Shown piece after piece: positions 51,943 through 60,225 of a stretch of DNA of 64,000 bases. Numbering within the stretch: position 1 is the first letter of the stretch; each line of letters opens with the position of its first letter. The notes beneath the pieces are model-generated. The model saw only the letters and a list, made by a program, of their open reading frames with translations. It did not search any database and was not told the origin of the DNA. The stretch is from a virus: IMG/VR virus record IMGVR_UViG_3300034284_003265, positions 27,194-91,193 of that record, one strand, 5' to 3'. Position numbers and translations under genes: made by a program.

Positions 51943-52584
51943 ATGAAGAAAGCATCAGGTAAAAGTAATCTAGGCATTGTTAAAGATTACCTAGAAGGTA
52001 ATCGTCCATTCGTACAAGTTGGCTATGATGCCAATTTGGAGAACAATAAACGCAAAGAAGGTGAAGAATGGGAGGACGGTCAAGGCAGAAAATGGGTTTG
52101 GAAAAATGGAAGCAAACGTAGAATTTCAAAACGTGCTACCATTATCAATGAACAACGTTGTAAATGTTGTAATATGGATGTTCGTTGGGGTAATTATTTG
52201 GATGATCGTGTGTGGCCAAAAACAGGATATTGTTATGATTGTTTTATCAATTTTCAAACTGAACTAAAAATGATGGGAATGTTTGAAGTATATAACGAAC
52301 TACAGGATCTTAAAAACGAACGTAGTATTTTAGAAGACTATAAAAGAAAGTTTGAAGAAAGTCAAACGTTCTGTCAAAAAAATCAAGGCAAACCAGTTGA
52401 ATTCTTAGAAGAAGATGGTTCATTTGAACGATGGGAAGGTGTTCAAGATTATACTAAAATTCTTGAAGATGTAACCAATGATTTAGTTAAAATCAACGTA
52501 GGTTTGGCAGAGATTAATGTTAAAATAAAAGAGTACGAAGAAAAGTATGAGTCAGCCAAATCTCAGAGAAATAATAAAAAGTGA
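51943..52584 (+). CDS. Zinc-finger and coiled-coil protein next to terminase
   Basis: This 213-residue protein has a basic N-terminal region, a zinc-finger-like C73-x2-C76 and C97-x2-C100 set, and a coiled coil from about 110 to the end ('EVYNELQDLKNERSILEDYK'). It overlaps the large terminase gene by 38 bases. In T4 the small terminase gp16 lies just upstream of gp17 and is rich in coiled coil, so this could be a divergent small terminase, but the zinc finger is not a feature of gp16. Assignment is by position only. Confidence 0.55.
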   Translation: MKKASGKSNLGIVKDYLEGNRPFVQVGYDANLENNKRKEGEEWEDGQGRKWVWKNGSKRRISKRATIINEQRCKCCNMDVRWGNYLDDRVWPKTGYCYDCFINFQTELKMMGMFEVYNELQDLKNERSILEDYKRKFEESQTFCQKNQGKPVEFLEEDGSFERWEGVQDYTKILEDVTNDLVKINVGLAEINVKIKEYEEKYESAKSQRNNKK

Positions 52585-54136
52585 GTATAAGAAGTGTATA
52601 GAAGATCCTATATACTTCATGAAAAAATACGTCAAGATTCAACATCCTATTAGAGGTACTGTTGGATTTGAATTGTATCCATTTCAAGAAGACGCTTTAC
52701 AAGACTTCGTTGATAATCAATTAAACATTGTTCTTAAGAGTCGTCAGATGGGTATTAGTACTCTTACTGCGGCTTATAGTTTGTGGTTAATGACGTTTCA
52801 TAACGATAAGAATATTCTTTGTATTAGTATTACCCAAGAAACTGCAAAAGAAATTGTTACTAAAGTTAGATTTGCTAATGACAATTTACCAAGTTGGTTG
52901 AAAGTTCCTTGTGTAGAAGATAATAGATTATCATTGCGTTTAAAGAATGGTTCTCAAATCAAAGCAGTATCATCTGCCGGCACAGCAGGTCGTTCATCTG
53001 CACTATCATTACTAATCATTGATGAAGCTGCATTTATCGATGGCATTGAAGAAATTTGGCTATCCGCTCAATATACATTGAGTACTGGTGGTAGAGCTAT
53101 TATATTGAGTACTCCAAATGGCGTTGGCAATTTCTTCCACAAAACTTGGGTCGAAGCTGAAGAAGGAAAGAATAACTTCAAGACTATAAGATTACCATGG
53201 CATTTGCATCCAGAAAGAGATCAAGCTTGGAGAGATAAACAGACAGAATTATCCGGTGTAAAAGGTGCAGCGCAAGAATGTGATTGTGACTTTAGTACAT
53301 CTGGTAATCAAGTTGTTAGTGTAGAGGTTCTTGAGTTTTATAAACAAACGTATCTAAAAGATCCTGTAGAAAAACGTGGTAATAATCAAGATTTATGGAT
53401 TTGGGATTATCCTAATTATACCAAAAACTACATATTGACGGCGGACTGTGCTAGAGGAGACGGAGGAGATTTTAGTGCATTTCATGTTATTGATATTGAA
53501 ACCATGGAACAAGTGGCTGAATATAAAGGTCAGTTAACTACAAAAGATTATGGCAATTTATTGGTTAGTGTAGCTACCGAATATAACAATGCTTTGTTAG
53601 TGGTAGAAAATAATAACGTAGGTTGGGGAACTCTTCAACAGATTATAGATAGAGACTATCAAAATACATTTTACAGTGCAACAGATCTTACTATTGTAGA
53701 CGTAGAGAAATCTTATAGCAATAAGTTACATGCACAAGATAAAAAATTGGTAGCTGGATTTACAACGACCAGTAAAAATAGACCATTAATAGTAAGTAAT
53801 TTGGAGTTATTTTTTAGACAAAAACAAGTGATTATGAAGTCTAAAAGATTGTATGAAGAATTGAACGTGTTTATTTGGAATGGTCCAAAAGCAGAAGCGA
53901 TGCGGGGTTATAATGACGATTTGGTTATGTCTATAGGCATTGGATTGTGGGTACGAGAAACTGCATTGAGGCTTAGAAATGATCAAATCGCTTATAACAA
54001 AGCTATGATTTCTAAGATATCGAAAGTAACTAGTCCGGTTACTGTTCAGAAAGATGTAAGTCCTATTGCGGACCATCACAAAACCATGGAATTTACGGTA
54101 AACGATAAAAAAGAAAGTTTAACTTGGTTATTGTAA
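52547..54136 (+). CDS. 17: Terminase large subunit, gp17-like
   Basis: This 529-residue protein has 'YPFQEDALQDF', then the Walker A-like 'LKSRQMGIST' at about 62-71, Walker B 'LLIIDEAAF' near 155-162, 'LSTPNGVGNFFHKTW' as the coupling motif, and an RNase H nuclease domain beginning 'LTADCARGDGGDFSAFHVID' near 300, with Asp residues for metal. A later 'YNDDLVMSIGIGLW' supplies another conserved Asp pair. It cuts concatemers and drives DNA into the prohead via the portal encoded next. Length is a little shorter than T4 gp17 (610). Confidence 0.95.
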   Translation: MSQPNLREIIKSEYKKCIEDPIYFMKKYVKIQHPIRGTVGFELYPFQEDALQDFVDNQLNIVLKSRQMGISTLTAAYSLWLMTFHNDKNILCISITQETAKEIVTKVRFANDNLPSWLKVPCVEDNRLSLRLKNGSQIKAVSSAGTAGRSSALSLLIIDEAAFIDGIEEIWLSAQYTLSTGGRAIILSTPNGVGNFFHKTWVEAEEGKNNFKTIRLPWHLHPERDQAWRDKQTELSGVKGAAQECDCDFSTSGNQVVSVEVLEFYKQTYLKDPVEKRGNNQDLWIWDYPNYTKNYILTADCARGDGGDFSAFHVIDIETMEQVAEYKGQLTTKDYGNLLVSVATEYNNALLVVENNNVGWGTLQQIIDRDYQNTFYSATDLTIVDVEKSYSNKLHAQDKKLVAGFTTTSKNRPLIVSNLELFFRQKQVIMKSKRLYEELNVFIWNGPKAEAMRGYNDDLVMSIGIGLWVRETALRLRNDQIAYNKAMISKISKVTSPVTVQKDVSPIADHHKTMEFTVNDKKESLTWLL

Positions 54137-54137
54137 A

Positions 54138-54145
54138 TACTTATA
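54138..54145 (+). promoter_or_regulatory. Candidate late promoter octamer (TACTTATA variant)
   Basis: TACTTATA begins two bases after the terminase stop and lies 14 bases before the portal ATG. Confidence 0.4.
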
Positions 54146-54159
54146 TAATAGAATAATAT

Positions 54160-56058
54160 ATGGCAGATCAATCATTTCAGGAATTAAGAAATCGTTCATT
54201 ATTTGCACGTTTGAAACGTTTGTTTTCAAACGATGTAATTGTTCGTAATATCGGCGGTAAAAAATTAAAGGTAATTGATACCGATGAAATTCAGTATGCT
54301 ACAGATCGTAATAGTTTAAGAGATCGTTTTAATAGATTACGTACTACATCATATAATCAATATACAAGAGATTTCAACCTATCATATCAAAGTAGTCGTG
54401 TAGAACTATTTCGTGATTATGATACCATGGATATGGATCCAATTCTTGCATCCGCACTTGACATTTATGCAGATGAATGTACAACCAGAAATGAAATGGG
54501 TGATATTTTACAGATTAAATCTACCAATGACGAAATCAAGAATATTCTTCATAATTTATTCTATGATATTCTAAACATTGAATTCAACTTGTGGAGTTGG
54601 ACACGTTGTATGGTTAAGTACGGAGATTTTTATCTTCGTTTACACATTAGTCCAGAATACGGCGTATATATGGTTGAACCATTGAGTACCTATTATGTTA
54701 CCCGTGTTGAAAATGCACATATAACTAATAAAAATTTTGTTAAATTCCAAGTTAATCTTCCATATGGAAATAAGTTAGAAGATTTAGAAAACTACCAAAT
54801 TGCACATTTTAGATTATTGAGTGATAGCAATTTCTTGCCATATGGTAAGAGTATGTTGGAAGGCGCTCGTCGTGTTTGGAAACAATTAAGTTTGATGGAA
54901 GACGCAATGTTAATTCATCGTATCATGCGCGCTCCAGAAAAGAGAATTTTCAAAGTTGATATTGGTAATATTCCTCCAAATGAAGTTGATAATCATATGG
55001 AACGAATAATGACCCAAATGAAAAAGACTCCATATTTGGATCAACAAACAGGCGATTACAATTTACGTTTCAACCTACAAAACATGGTTGAAGACTTCTT
55101 CTTGCCAGTTCGTGGAAGTGATAGTGGTACTAGTATTGATAATTTACCAGGTCTTGAATGGACCGGTACAGACGATATTGAATATCTTCGTAATAAGATG
55201 ATGGCTGCACTCAAGATTCCAAAAGCATTCTTGGGTTATGATGAATCTTTGAGCGGTAAAGCTACTCTTGCGGCTGAAGATATTCGTTTTGCACGTACAA
55301 TTCAACGTATTCAAAGAATTATTGTTAGTGAACTGAATAAGATCGCTGTCATTCATTTATATTCACAAGGATACCGTGATGAATCTTTAGTAGACTTTAC
55401 ACTAGAATTGACAAATCCATCTACAATCTTTGAAAAAGAAAAGATCGATGTTTGGAAGAGCAAAGTTGAAGTCTCCAAAGACATGCAAGAAAATAAATTT
55501 TTTAGTAAAAAGTGGATTTATGAAAATGTATTTGGTTTAAGTGACCAAGACATGATTGATTTGCAAAAGCAATTGGTTGATGATGCTAAGGGCACATATA
55601 GATTTAAACAGATCGAAGAAGAAGGTAACGATCCAGCAATTAAATTCTTACAATCTAAAGACGAAGGTGATGGAGACGCTGGGGCCAGTCCAACAGATGG
55701 AGCCGCTGACACAGAAGCAGCCGATACAACGCCTCCAACAGAAAAACCACCCGGTGAGAGCAAGCCAGCTGATAAACAAAGCAAACCTAGTGAGTCGCCA
55801 GCAAAATTAGCGGAAAGAGATCAAACTGGAAGAAAAGATGCTAGTAAATATCCATTCGGAGAAGACCCATTAGGCGGTTTGGAAAATAATAGAAAGTCTG
55901 ATTTATCCGTAACACATAAATACAAAAACAAATCTCCATTATCATTGGAGTCGCTAAAAGGTTTGAGTGATTTGTTAAATACAGTTGAGGATGAAAAGAA
56001 AATTTTGAGAGAAGGTGAGGAAAAATCTTATATGGACGAAATAAATATAAAAGAATAA
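54160..56058 (+). CDS. 20: Portal protein, gp20-like
   Basis: This 632-residue protein matches the T4 portal over most of its length: 'RDYDTMDMDPILASALDIYADE', 'SWTRCMVKYGDFYLRLHISP', 'DEIQYATDRNSLRDR' and 'RNKMMAALKIPKAFLGYDE', a conserved crown or stem segment. The final 120 residues are Pro-, Asp- and Glu-rich low-complexity sequence absent from T4 gp20 (524 residues). The dodecamer forms the DNA channel at one capsid vertex. Confidence 0.95.
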   Translation: MADQSFQELRNRSLFARLKRLFSNDVIVRNIGGKKLKVIDTDEIQYATDRNSLRDRFNRLRTTSYNQYTRDFNLSYQSSRVELFRDYDTMDMDPILASALDIYADECTTRNEMGDILQIKSTNDEIKNILHNLFYDILNIEFNLWSWTRCMVKYGDFYLRLHISPEYGVYMVEPLSTYYVTRVENAHITNKNFVKFQVNLPYGNKLEDLENYQIAHFRLLSDSNFLPYGKSMLEGARRVWKQLSLMEDAMLIHRIMRAPEKRIFKVDIGNIPPNEVDNHMERIMTQMKKTPYLDQQTGDYNLRFNLQNMVEDFFLPVRGSDSGTSIDNLPGLEWTGTDDIEYLRNKMMAALKIPKAFLGYDESLSGKATLAAEDIRFARTIQRIQRIIVSELNKIAVIHLYSQGYRDESLVDFTLELTNPSTIFEKEKIDVWKSKVEVSKDMQENKFFSKKWIYENVFGLSDQDMIDLQKQLVDDAKGTYRFKQIEEEGNDPAIKFLQSKDEGDGDAGASPTDGAADTEAADTTPPTEKPPGESKPADKQSKPSESPAKLAERDQTGRKDASKYPFGEDPLGGLENNRKSDLSVTHKYKNKSPLSLESLKGLSDLLNTVEDEKKILREGEEKSYMDEINIKE

Positions 56059-56090
56059 CACAATTCCTATATATTTACATAGTTGATCTA

Positions 56091-56098
56091 TATTTATA
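56091..56098 (+). promoter_or_regulatory. Candidate late promoter octamer (TATTTATA)
   Basis: TATTTATA overlaps a T4-style TATAAATA at 56095-56102 in this sequence and lies 12 bases before ATG 56111, so this site matches both phage late motifs. Confidence 0.5.
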
Positions 56099-56110
56099 AA
56101 TAATAATAAT

Positions 56111-56995
56111 ATGCACAAGAAAGCAAAACATTCAAAATTCAAGAATGCTGGAATATTGTTTGAGCTTCTTACACGCCAAATAACTGCGGACATTTTGGCG
56201 GGTAGAGACGAATCGTTTACTAAAAATTTAATGTTTAAATACTTCCACGAAAGTAAAGAACTTGGTAAAGAAGCACAACTATACAATTTCATACTTCAAC
56301 AATCCAGTAAGGATGCAAATTCTGCCGAACGTATTTTAAATGTAGTACTACAGACACGATCAAAATTAGACGAACGTGAGTTGAATAAACAAAAGTATAG
56401 TATTATTAAAGAGATAAAAGAAAAGTATAATATTGATGAATTTTTAAAGAACAAAATTCCAAATTATAAATTATACGCATCTGTGTATAAACTATTTGAA
56501 AATCAAGCTGATCAAGAAGTCAAGTTTAATGTTGAAGAGTTATTAGAATCTAGAGAATACGTCGTTGAAAATTTAATTAAAGAAAAGAAGAGCGGCGAGG
56601 AAAGTTTGGATGTTTATGGAAGTCAAAGTGCAGAAGTAAGATTGTTAGCTTATAAATTCTTGATTGAAAATTTTAATACTAAGTATAGTAATTTGTTACC
56701 AGCACAAAAGAAACTACTTAAAGAGTACATCACAAATATTAGTAATTCAAGCAAATTTACCAAGTTTGTTAATGAAGAATACAAGAGAGTTAGTCTCATT
56801 CTAAAGGATAATCTTCAAACAATTAATTCCGATATAGTAAAGATTAAAATTACAGAAGTTGTTAATCAGTTTTCCAACAAAAGTGTTATTGGTGTAGTAA
56901 AAGAAAATCAATTAACTTCATTGTTAAACGCTTACGAATTAGTTGAAGAAATCGAAAAGTTAAAGAATGAAATCCCATCTAAAAAAGAAGATTAA
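56111..56995 (+). CDS. Head-module protein of unknown function
   Basis: This 294-residue protein is almost entirely helical, rich in Lys and Glu ('ILFELLTRQITADILAGRDE', 'LLEEL'-like repeats). It lies between portal and protease genes, where T4 has small prohead core proteins, so a head-assembly role is probable. It overlaps the next gene by 29 bases. No family recognised. Confidence 0.6.
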   Translation: MHKKAKHSKFKNAGILFELLTRQITADILAGRDESFTKNLMFKYFHESKELGKEAQLYNFILQQSSKDANSAERILNVVLQTRSKLDERELNKQKYSIIKEIKEKYNIDEFLKNKIPNYKLYASVYKLFENQADQEVKFNVEELLESREYVVENLIKEKKSGEESLDVYGSQSAEVRLLAYKFLIENFNTKYSNLLPAQKKLLKEYITNISNSSKFTKFVNEEYKRVSLILKDNLQTINSDIVKIKITEVVNQFSNKSVIGVVKENQLTSLLNAYELVEEIEKLKNEIPSKKED

Positions 56996-57965
56996 GTTAC
57001 TCTTAAGCAAATTAAGAGCTAAAAACGAAGCTAGTACTACTGGTACTGGCCCAGTTGCTTCTGGTCCTGTTGCTGTAGGCGGTGATGCTGCTAGAACGCC
57101 ATTCGCTTTTTCTAGAAGAGGAGCAAGACCAGATACTTATACACAATTGGGATATAAGTTAGCTAAACCAGTAAAAAGAAGTACTGGATATAAATTAGAA
57201 AATCAAATGTATAGTCAACCAGCTTATGGAACTCCAGCACAAGCTATTGAATTAGGTTCAACATACACAGATGAAAATGGATTGGTACAACACAACGATC
57301 CTGATATGGATCCTAATTTAGTTGGATATAAACAAGGCAGTTTACCATTTACTGAAGGATTTAATGGTTTGAAATATGAACAAGAGGGACAACAATCTCC
57401 ACAACCTGTTCAACAACCTGCTCCAGCTGCCACTCCTCCTCAACAACAACCAAAACAAAAAACAAACGTTAATCCAACAGTTGATGTTAAGAGTTACGAT
57501 GTATTGCCTGATTTTACATCATTCGATACAAAATTAAAGAATAGTACTGAAGTATTGAAGAATAATTTACAAAAAACTATTCAAGACAAAATTTTAGGTA
57601 AAAAGATTGTTGTAAGAGCTAGTAAGGGATACAAACAACCCGAAACCGATTACACAATTAATGTTACTGGAGTAGCTATAGATTATTATTACGATAGATA
57701 CGTAATAATAATTATAGGCCGTGAAGAAAATAAACAGAAAGTTGCTAAATTCTTTATTAAACCAGGATTTAAAATCAAAGTTCTAGGAAACGCTGATAAT
57801 TTGAAACCAAGAGATCAATATCAAGTTGCTAAATCAAAAGCATTGGTAGAACCTCAACAATCAGCTACTCCAACAAATACCATTACATCTGATGAAGAGG
57901 ATCAAAATCCCGATCAGCCAGAAGCTGGTGCTGAACAACAACCTTCTACACAACCAAAACAATAA
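56967..57965 (+). CDS. Head-module protein with proline/glutamine-rich linkers, unknown function
   Basis: This 332-residue protein has a basic N-terminal helix, a Gly/Ala-rich stretch, a Gln-Pro-rich linker near 135-165 and a beta-rich domain near 175-280 ('YTINVTGVAIDYYYDRYVIII'). The last 50 residues are acidic and Gln/Pro-rich. It starts inside the preceding gene and ends one base before the protease gene. A core or internal head protein is the best guess by context. Confidence 0.6.
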   Translation: MKSHLKKKIKLLLSKLRAKNEASTTGTGPVASGPVAVGGDAARTPFAFSRRGARPDTYTQLGYKLAKPVKRSTGYKLENQMYSQPAYGTPAQAIELGSTYTDENGLVQHNDPDMDPNLVGYKQGSLPFTEGFNGLKYEQEGQQSPQPVQQPAPAATPPQQQPKQKTNVNPTVDVKSYDVLPDFTSFDTKLKNSTEVLKNNLQKTIQDKILGKKIVVRASKGYKQPETDYTINVTGVAIDYYYDRYVIIIIGREENKQKVAKFFIKPGFKIKVLGNADNLKPRDQYQVAKSKALVEPQQSATPTNTITSDEEDQNPDQPEAGAEQQPSTQPKQ

Positions 57966-57966
57966 C

Positions 57967-58572
57967 ATGAAACAAGTACTAATCGATGTAATGCCATTTG
58001 AGTTTAAAAAGTCCGCCTTAAATGAGTCACTTAAGGACGGAAAACTACTCGTTAGTGGCGTACTACAACGTGCTGATGCAAAAAATCAAAATGGCCGTGT
58101 ATATCCAGTGGATGTATTAAAGAGAGAAGCCGAAAAATACATGCAAAACTTTGTAAAACAACGTCGTGCTATGGGTGAATTAGACCATCCAGAAAGTAGC
58201 GTTGTTAATTTGAAGAATGTAAGTCACAACATCACAGATATGGGCTGGGATGGAAAAGACTTGGTTGGAACAGTAGAAATTCTACCTACTCCAAGTGGTA
58301 ATATATTAAGAGATTTATTGCAATCAGGAATTCTTTTGGGTATTAGTAGTCGTGGATTGGGTAGTGTTAAGAAAGACATGAGAGAAGGTGCCGACGTTGT
58401 TCAAGATGATTTTGATTTAATTGCATTTGACTTCGTAAGCAATCCAAGTACTCAAGGAGCTTTTATGTATCCACAAGGAAAGATTAATGAAAGTGTTGAA
58501 CAACATAAAACAATTATTAACCCATATAGTAATGTTGAAAGAATTATCCACAACATTCTATCAGAACTATAA
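57967..58572 (+). CDS. 21: Prohead core protease, gp21-like
   Basis: ATG 57967, one base after the preceding stop, gives 201 residues; an in-frame upstream start at 57892 would add an unrelated basic leader. The protein shows 'QNGRVYPVDVLKREAEKYM', the catalytic-His region 'GELDHPES' (H74) and the catalytic-Ser region 'GISSRGLG' (S127), as in the T4 gp21/U9 protease family. It cleaves scaffold and capsid proteins during maturation. Length is near T4 gp21 (212). Confidence 0.93.
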   Translation: MKQVLIDVMPFEFKKSALNESLKDGKLLVSGVLQRADAKNQNGRVYPVDVLKREAEKYMQNFVKQRRAMGELDHPESSVVNLKNVSHNITDMGWDGKDLVGTVEILPTPSGNILRDLLQSGILLGISSRGLGSVKKDMREGADVVQDDFDLIAFDFVSNPSTQGAFMYPQGKINESVEQHKTIINPYSNVERIIHNILSEL

Positions 58573-58580
58573 TATTTATA
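58573..58580 (+). promoter_or_regulatory. Candidate late promoter octamer (TATTTATA)
   Basis: TATTTATA begins at the first base after the protease stop and lies 4 bases before ATG 58585. Confidence 0.5.
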
Positions 58581-58584
58581 AAGT

Positions 58585-59028
58585 ATGAAATTAAAACATT
58601 TACTAGAAAATTCTACTGAACACGCATATACTCCTCTTACCGTTTATGAGAAGAAGAATATGGTTGAAACGATCAAATCATATAACGAATATCGTAAAGG
58701 TTTGAAAACAGACAGTGTATATGAAACCGCACAAAAAATAATGGAAGCTGTTAATTTAGCAGAACGTTATGCTTTGAAAGAATGTGGCGATTGGATGGAA
58801 GCCAAGATGGTAGAACGTGATATGAAAGAAATTAAACGTGATGCCGCAAAGATGTACGAAGAAGCTCAAAAGATGAAAGCTATTGAAAAACAACTTGAAA
58901 TGTTGTACGAAGAAGTTGGTCGTCGTTTAGAGAGATATTTTGAAATTGCTGATCCAATCAATGAAGCTCCACAAGCTTATCAAACACAAAATCAACAAAG
59001 TTCAGTTAGTATCGATTCATTGGAATAG
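58585..59028 (+). CDS. Helical head-module protein of unknown function
   Basis: This 147-residue protein is strongly helical and charged ('VETIKSYNEYRKGLK', 'MKEIKRDAAKMYEEAQKMKA'). Its position between protease and scaffold suggests a prohead core protein. The last 23 bases overlap the 3' end of a minus-strand gene. Family not recognised. Confidence 0.6.
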   Translation: MKLKHLLENSTEHAYTPLTVYEKKNMVETIKSYNEYRKGLKTDSVYETAQKIMEAVNLAERYALKECGDWMEAKMVERDMKEIKRDAAKMYEEAQKMKAIEKQLEMLYEEVGRRLERYFEIADPINEAPQAYQTQNQQSSVSIDSLE

Positions 59029-59473
59029 AATCGATATATTCTAACATTTTATCAAACGTTTCGAATACATATTTTCTATTAGTTTCCAAAACATAGCCTT
59101 CGTCAGTTTTATAGACGAAGGCTTTTATTTTTTCATTTTCCAATTGTAAAGCTGGAATTTCAATTTCAGAGAACATTTTATAGTCATCGTCGATTCTGAA
59201 ATTCATCTCGCCTAACATATCCAACTCTGAAAAGTTCCATCCATTTGGATGATCCAAATCTTCCAACTTATATATTTTAATATCTTCCTCAAAGTTATCG
59301 TTGTTTAAAAAATTAATCAACTTTGGACTTTTGTGGTTGTTGTAATTATTATTCATCGCACGAACGTCTGGATTAGAATATGGATTCTCATCGCCTTTTC
59401 TTTTGATATTTTTGTAATTATCCTTGGGTTGATTCATGTGTCTATTAAAATTTGGATTGAAATTGTATGGCAT
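59006..59473 (-). CDS. Protein of unknown function on minus strand
   Basis: This 155-residue protein has an Asn- and Arg-rich N-terminal 50 residues and a mixed acidic C-terminal domain with 'KAFVYKTDEGYVLETNRKYVF'. It is the second gene of a minus-strand pair and overlaps the preceding plus-strand gene tail to tail by 23 bases. The codon structure looks coding throughout. Function unknown. Confidence 0.6.
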   Translation of the reverse strand: MPYNFNPNFNRHMNQPKDNYKNIKRKGDENPYSNPDVRAMNNNYNNHKSPKLINFLNNDNFEEDIKIYKLEDLDHPNGWNFSELDMLGEMNFRIDDDYKMFSEIEIPALQLENEKIKAFVYKTDEGYVLETNRKYVFETFDKMLEYIDSIPMNRY

Positions 59474-59477
59474 AATA

Positions 59478-60071
59478 TTACATTGATCCTAATGTTGTAT
59501 TAATTCTGTCGATGAAATCAGATAACGTTTTACTTTTTTCTGCAAGATTTTCGTTATCAAAACTGTTGCTTAATAGATCTAATATTTCTTTATCGGGTTT
59601 ATCGGGAAATGTTCTTTGAATAATACAAGCGTATTTGTTTTGTTTATCTTCGTTGTCTACCAACTTTTTAAACACATATTTTTTATTGGTACCATTACTA
59701 TTGACTTCTGTAGAAACTTCGTTGGTACTTTTATTTTCTTTGAATTTTGTTTTTCCAAATCCACTAAATCCATTTTGTTTGGTTTGAAATACTTGTAATT
59801 CTTTTAGATCAAATGGTACTCCAACTTGTTTAGATAAATGTTTTTTAAAACTTATACCGCTTACTTTTTTAATTTTACCCAAACTATATTCATTTTCTTT
59901 TAATTTGTGAATAATTTCTTTTACTTTAGTAAAATCTTTTACACTACTTGGTTTTATAGTACGTGCCATTTTACGAACTTGCGGGGAAACTTCTTTTGAT
60001 TTAATTCCGCCTTTTTGTAAAGCTCTTACTAGTCTAAAAAGTTTTGCTTGTTTTTGCGATTTTGCAGGCAT
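59478..60071 (-). CDS. DUF3008-like protein
   Basis: The N-terminus 'MPAKSQKQAKLFRLVRALQKG' and 'VRKMARTIKPSSVKDF' of this 197-residue protein correspond to the DUF3008 pattern of small phage and bacterial proteins. The domain ends near residue 60. The C-terminal part, with 'KYACIIQRTFPDKPDKEIL', is unknown. It is first in the minus-strand pair, preceded by a late octamer, and a four-base gap separates it from its partner. Confidence 0.7.
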   Translation of the reverse strand: MPAKSQKQAKLFRLVRALQKGGIKSKEVSPQVRKMARTIKPSSVKDFTKVKEIIHKLKENEYSLGKIKKVSGISFKKHLSKQVGVPFDLKELQVFQTKQNGFSGFGKTKFKENKSTNEVSTEVNSNGTNKKYVFKKLVDNEDKQNKYACIIQRTFPDKPDKEILDLLSNSFDNENLAEKSKTLSDFIDRINTTLGSM

Positions 60072-60076
60072 ATATC

Positions 60077-60084
60077 AATAAATA
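60077..60084 (-). promoter_or_regulatory. Candidate late promoter octamer (TATTTATT), minus strand
   Basis: On the minus strand TATTTATT lies 5 bases before the ATG of the DUF3008-like gene. This confirms the motif follows gene direction. Confidence 0.5.
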
Positions 60085-60117
60085 TAAAATATTTTTATTT
60101 ATTTCCATTTTATATTA

Positions 60118-60225
60118 TATTTATTATTCAAATACATCATTCTTTGATGTCATATCAATTTATCTTCTTTGGAGTTCTTCAATAGCTTCACCAACAAATA
60201 ACAATAAGAAAGGCAAAATATAATT
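60118..60225 (+). promoter_or_regulatory. Late octamer and long leader of the scaffold gene
   Basis: TATTTATT at 60118-60125 is followed by a leader of about 100 bases. A six-pair hairpin ACATCA/TGATGT (60134-60150) lies in it, without a T tract, so it is not a terminator. The leader ends in AGAAAGG, a good ribosome-binding site about 12 bases before the ATG. The long leader contrasts with the nearly leaderless design of most late units. Confidence 0.5.

Noticed and set aside
57892-57966. Longer start for the prohead protease
   Set aside because: The added 25 residues are unlike gp21 and lie inside the upstream gene; ATG 57967 gives the normal length.
60134-60150. Hairpin ACATCA/TGATGT as a terminator
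   Set aside because: Only six pairs and no T tract follow; it lies within the scaffold leader.
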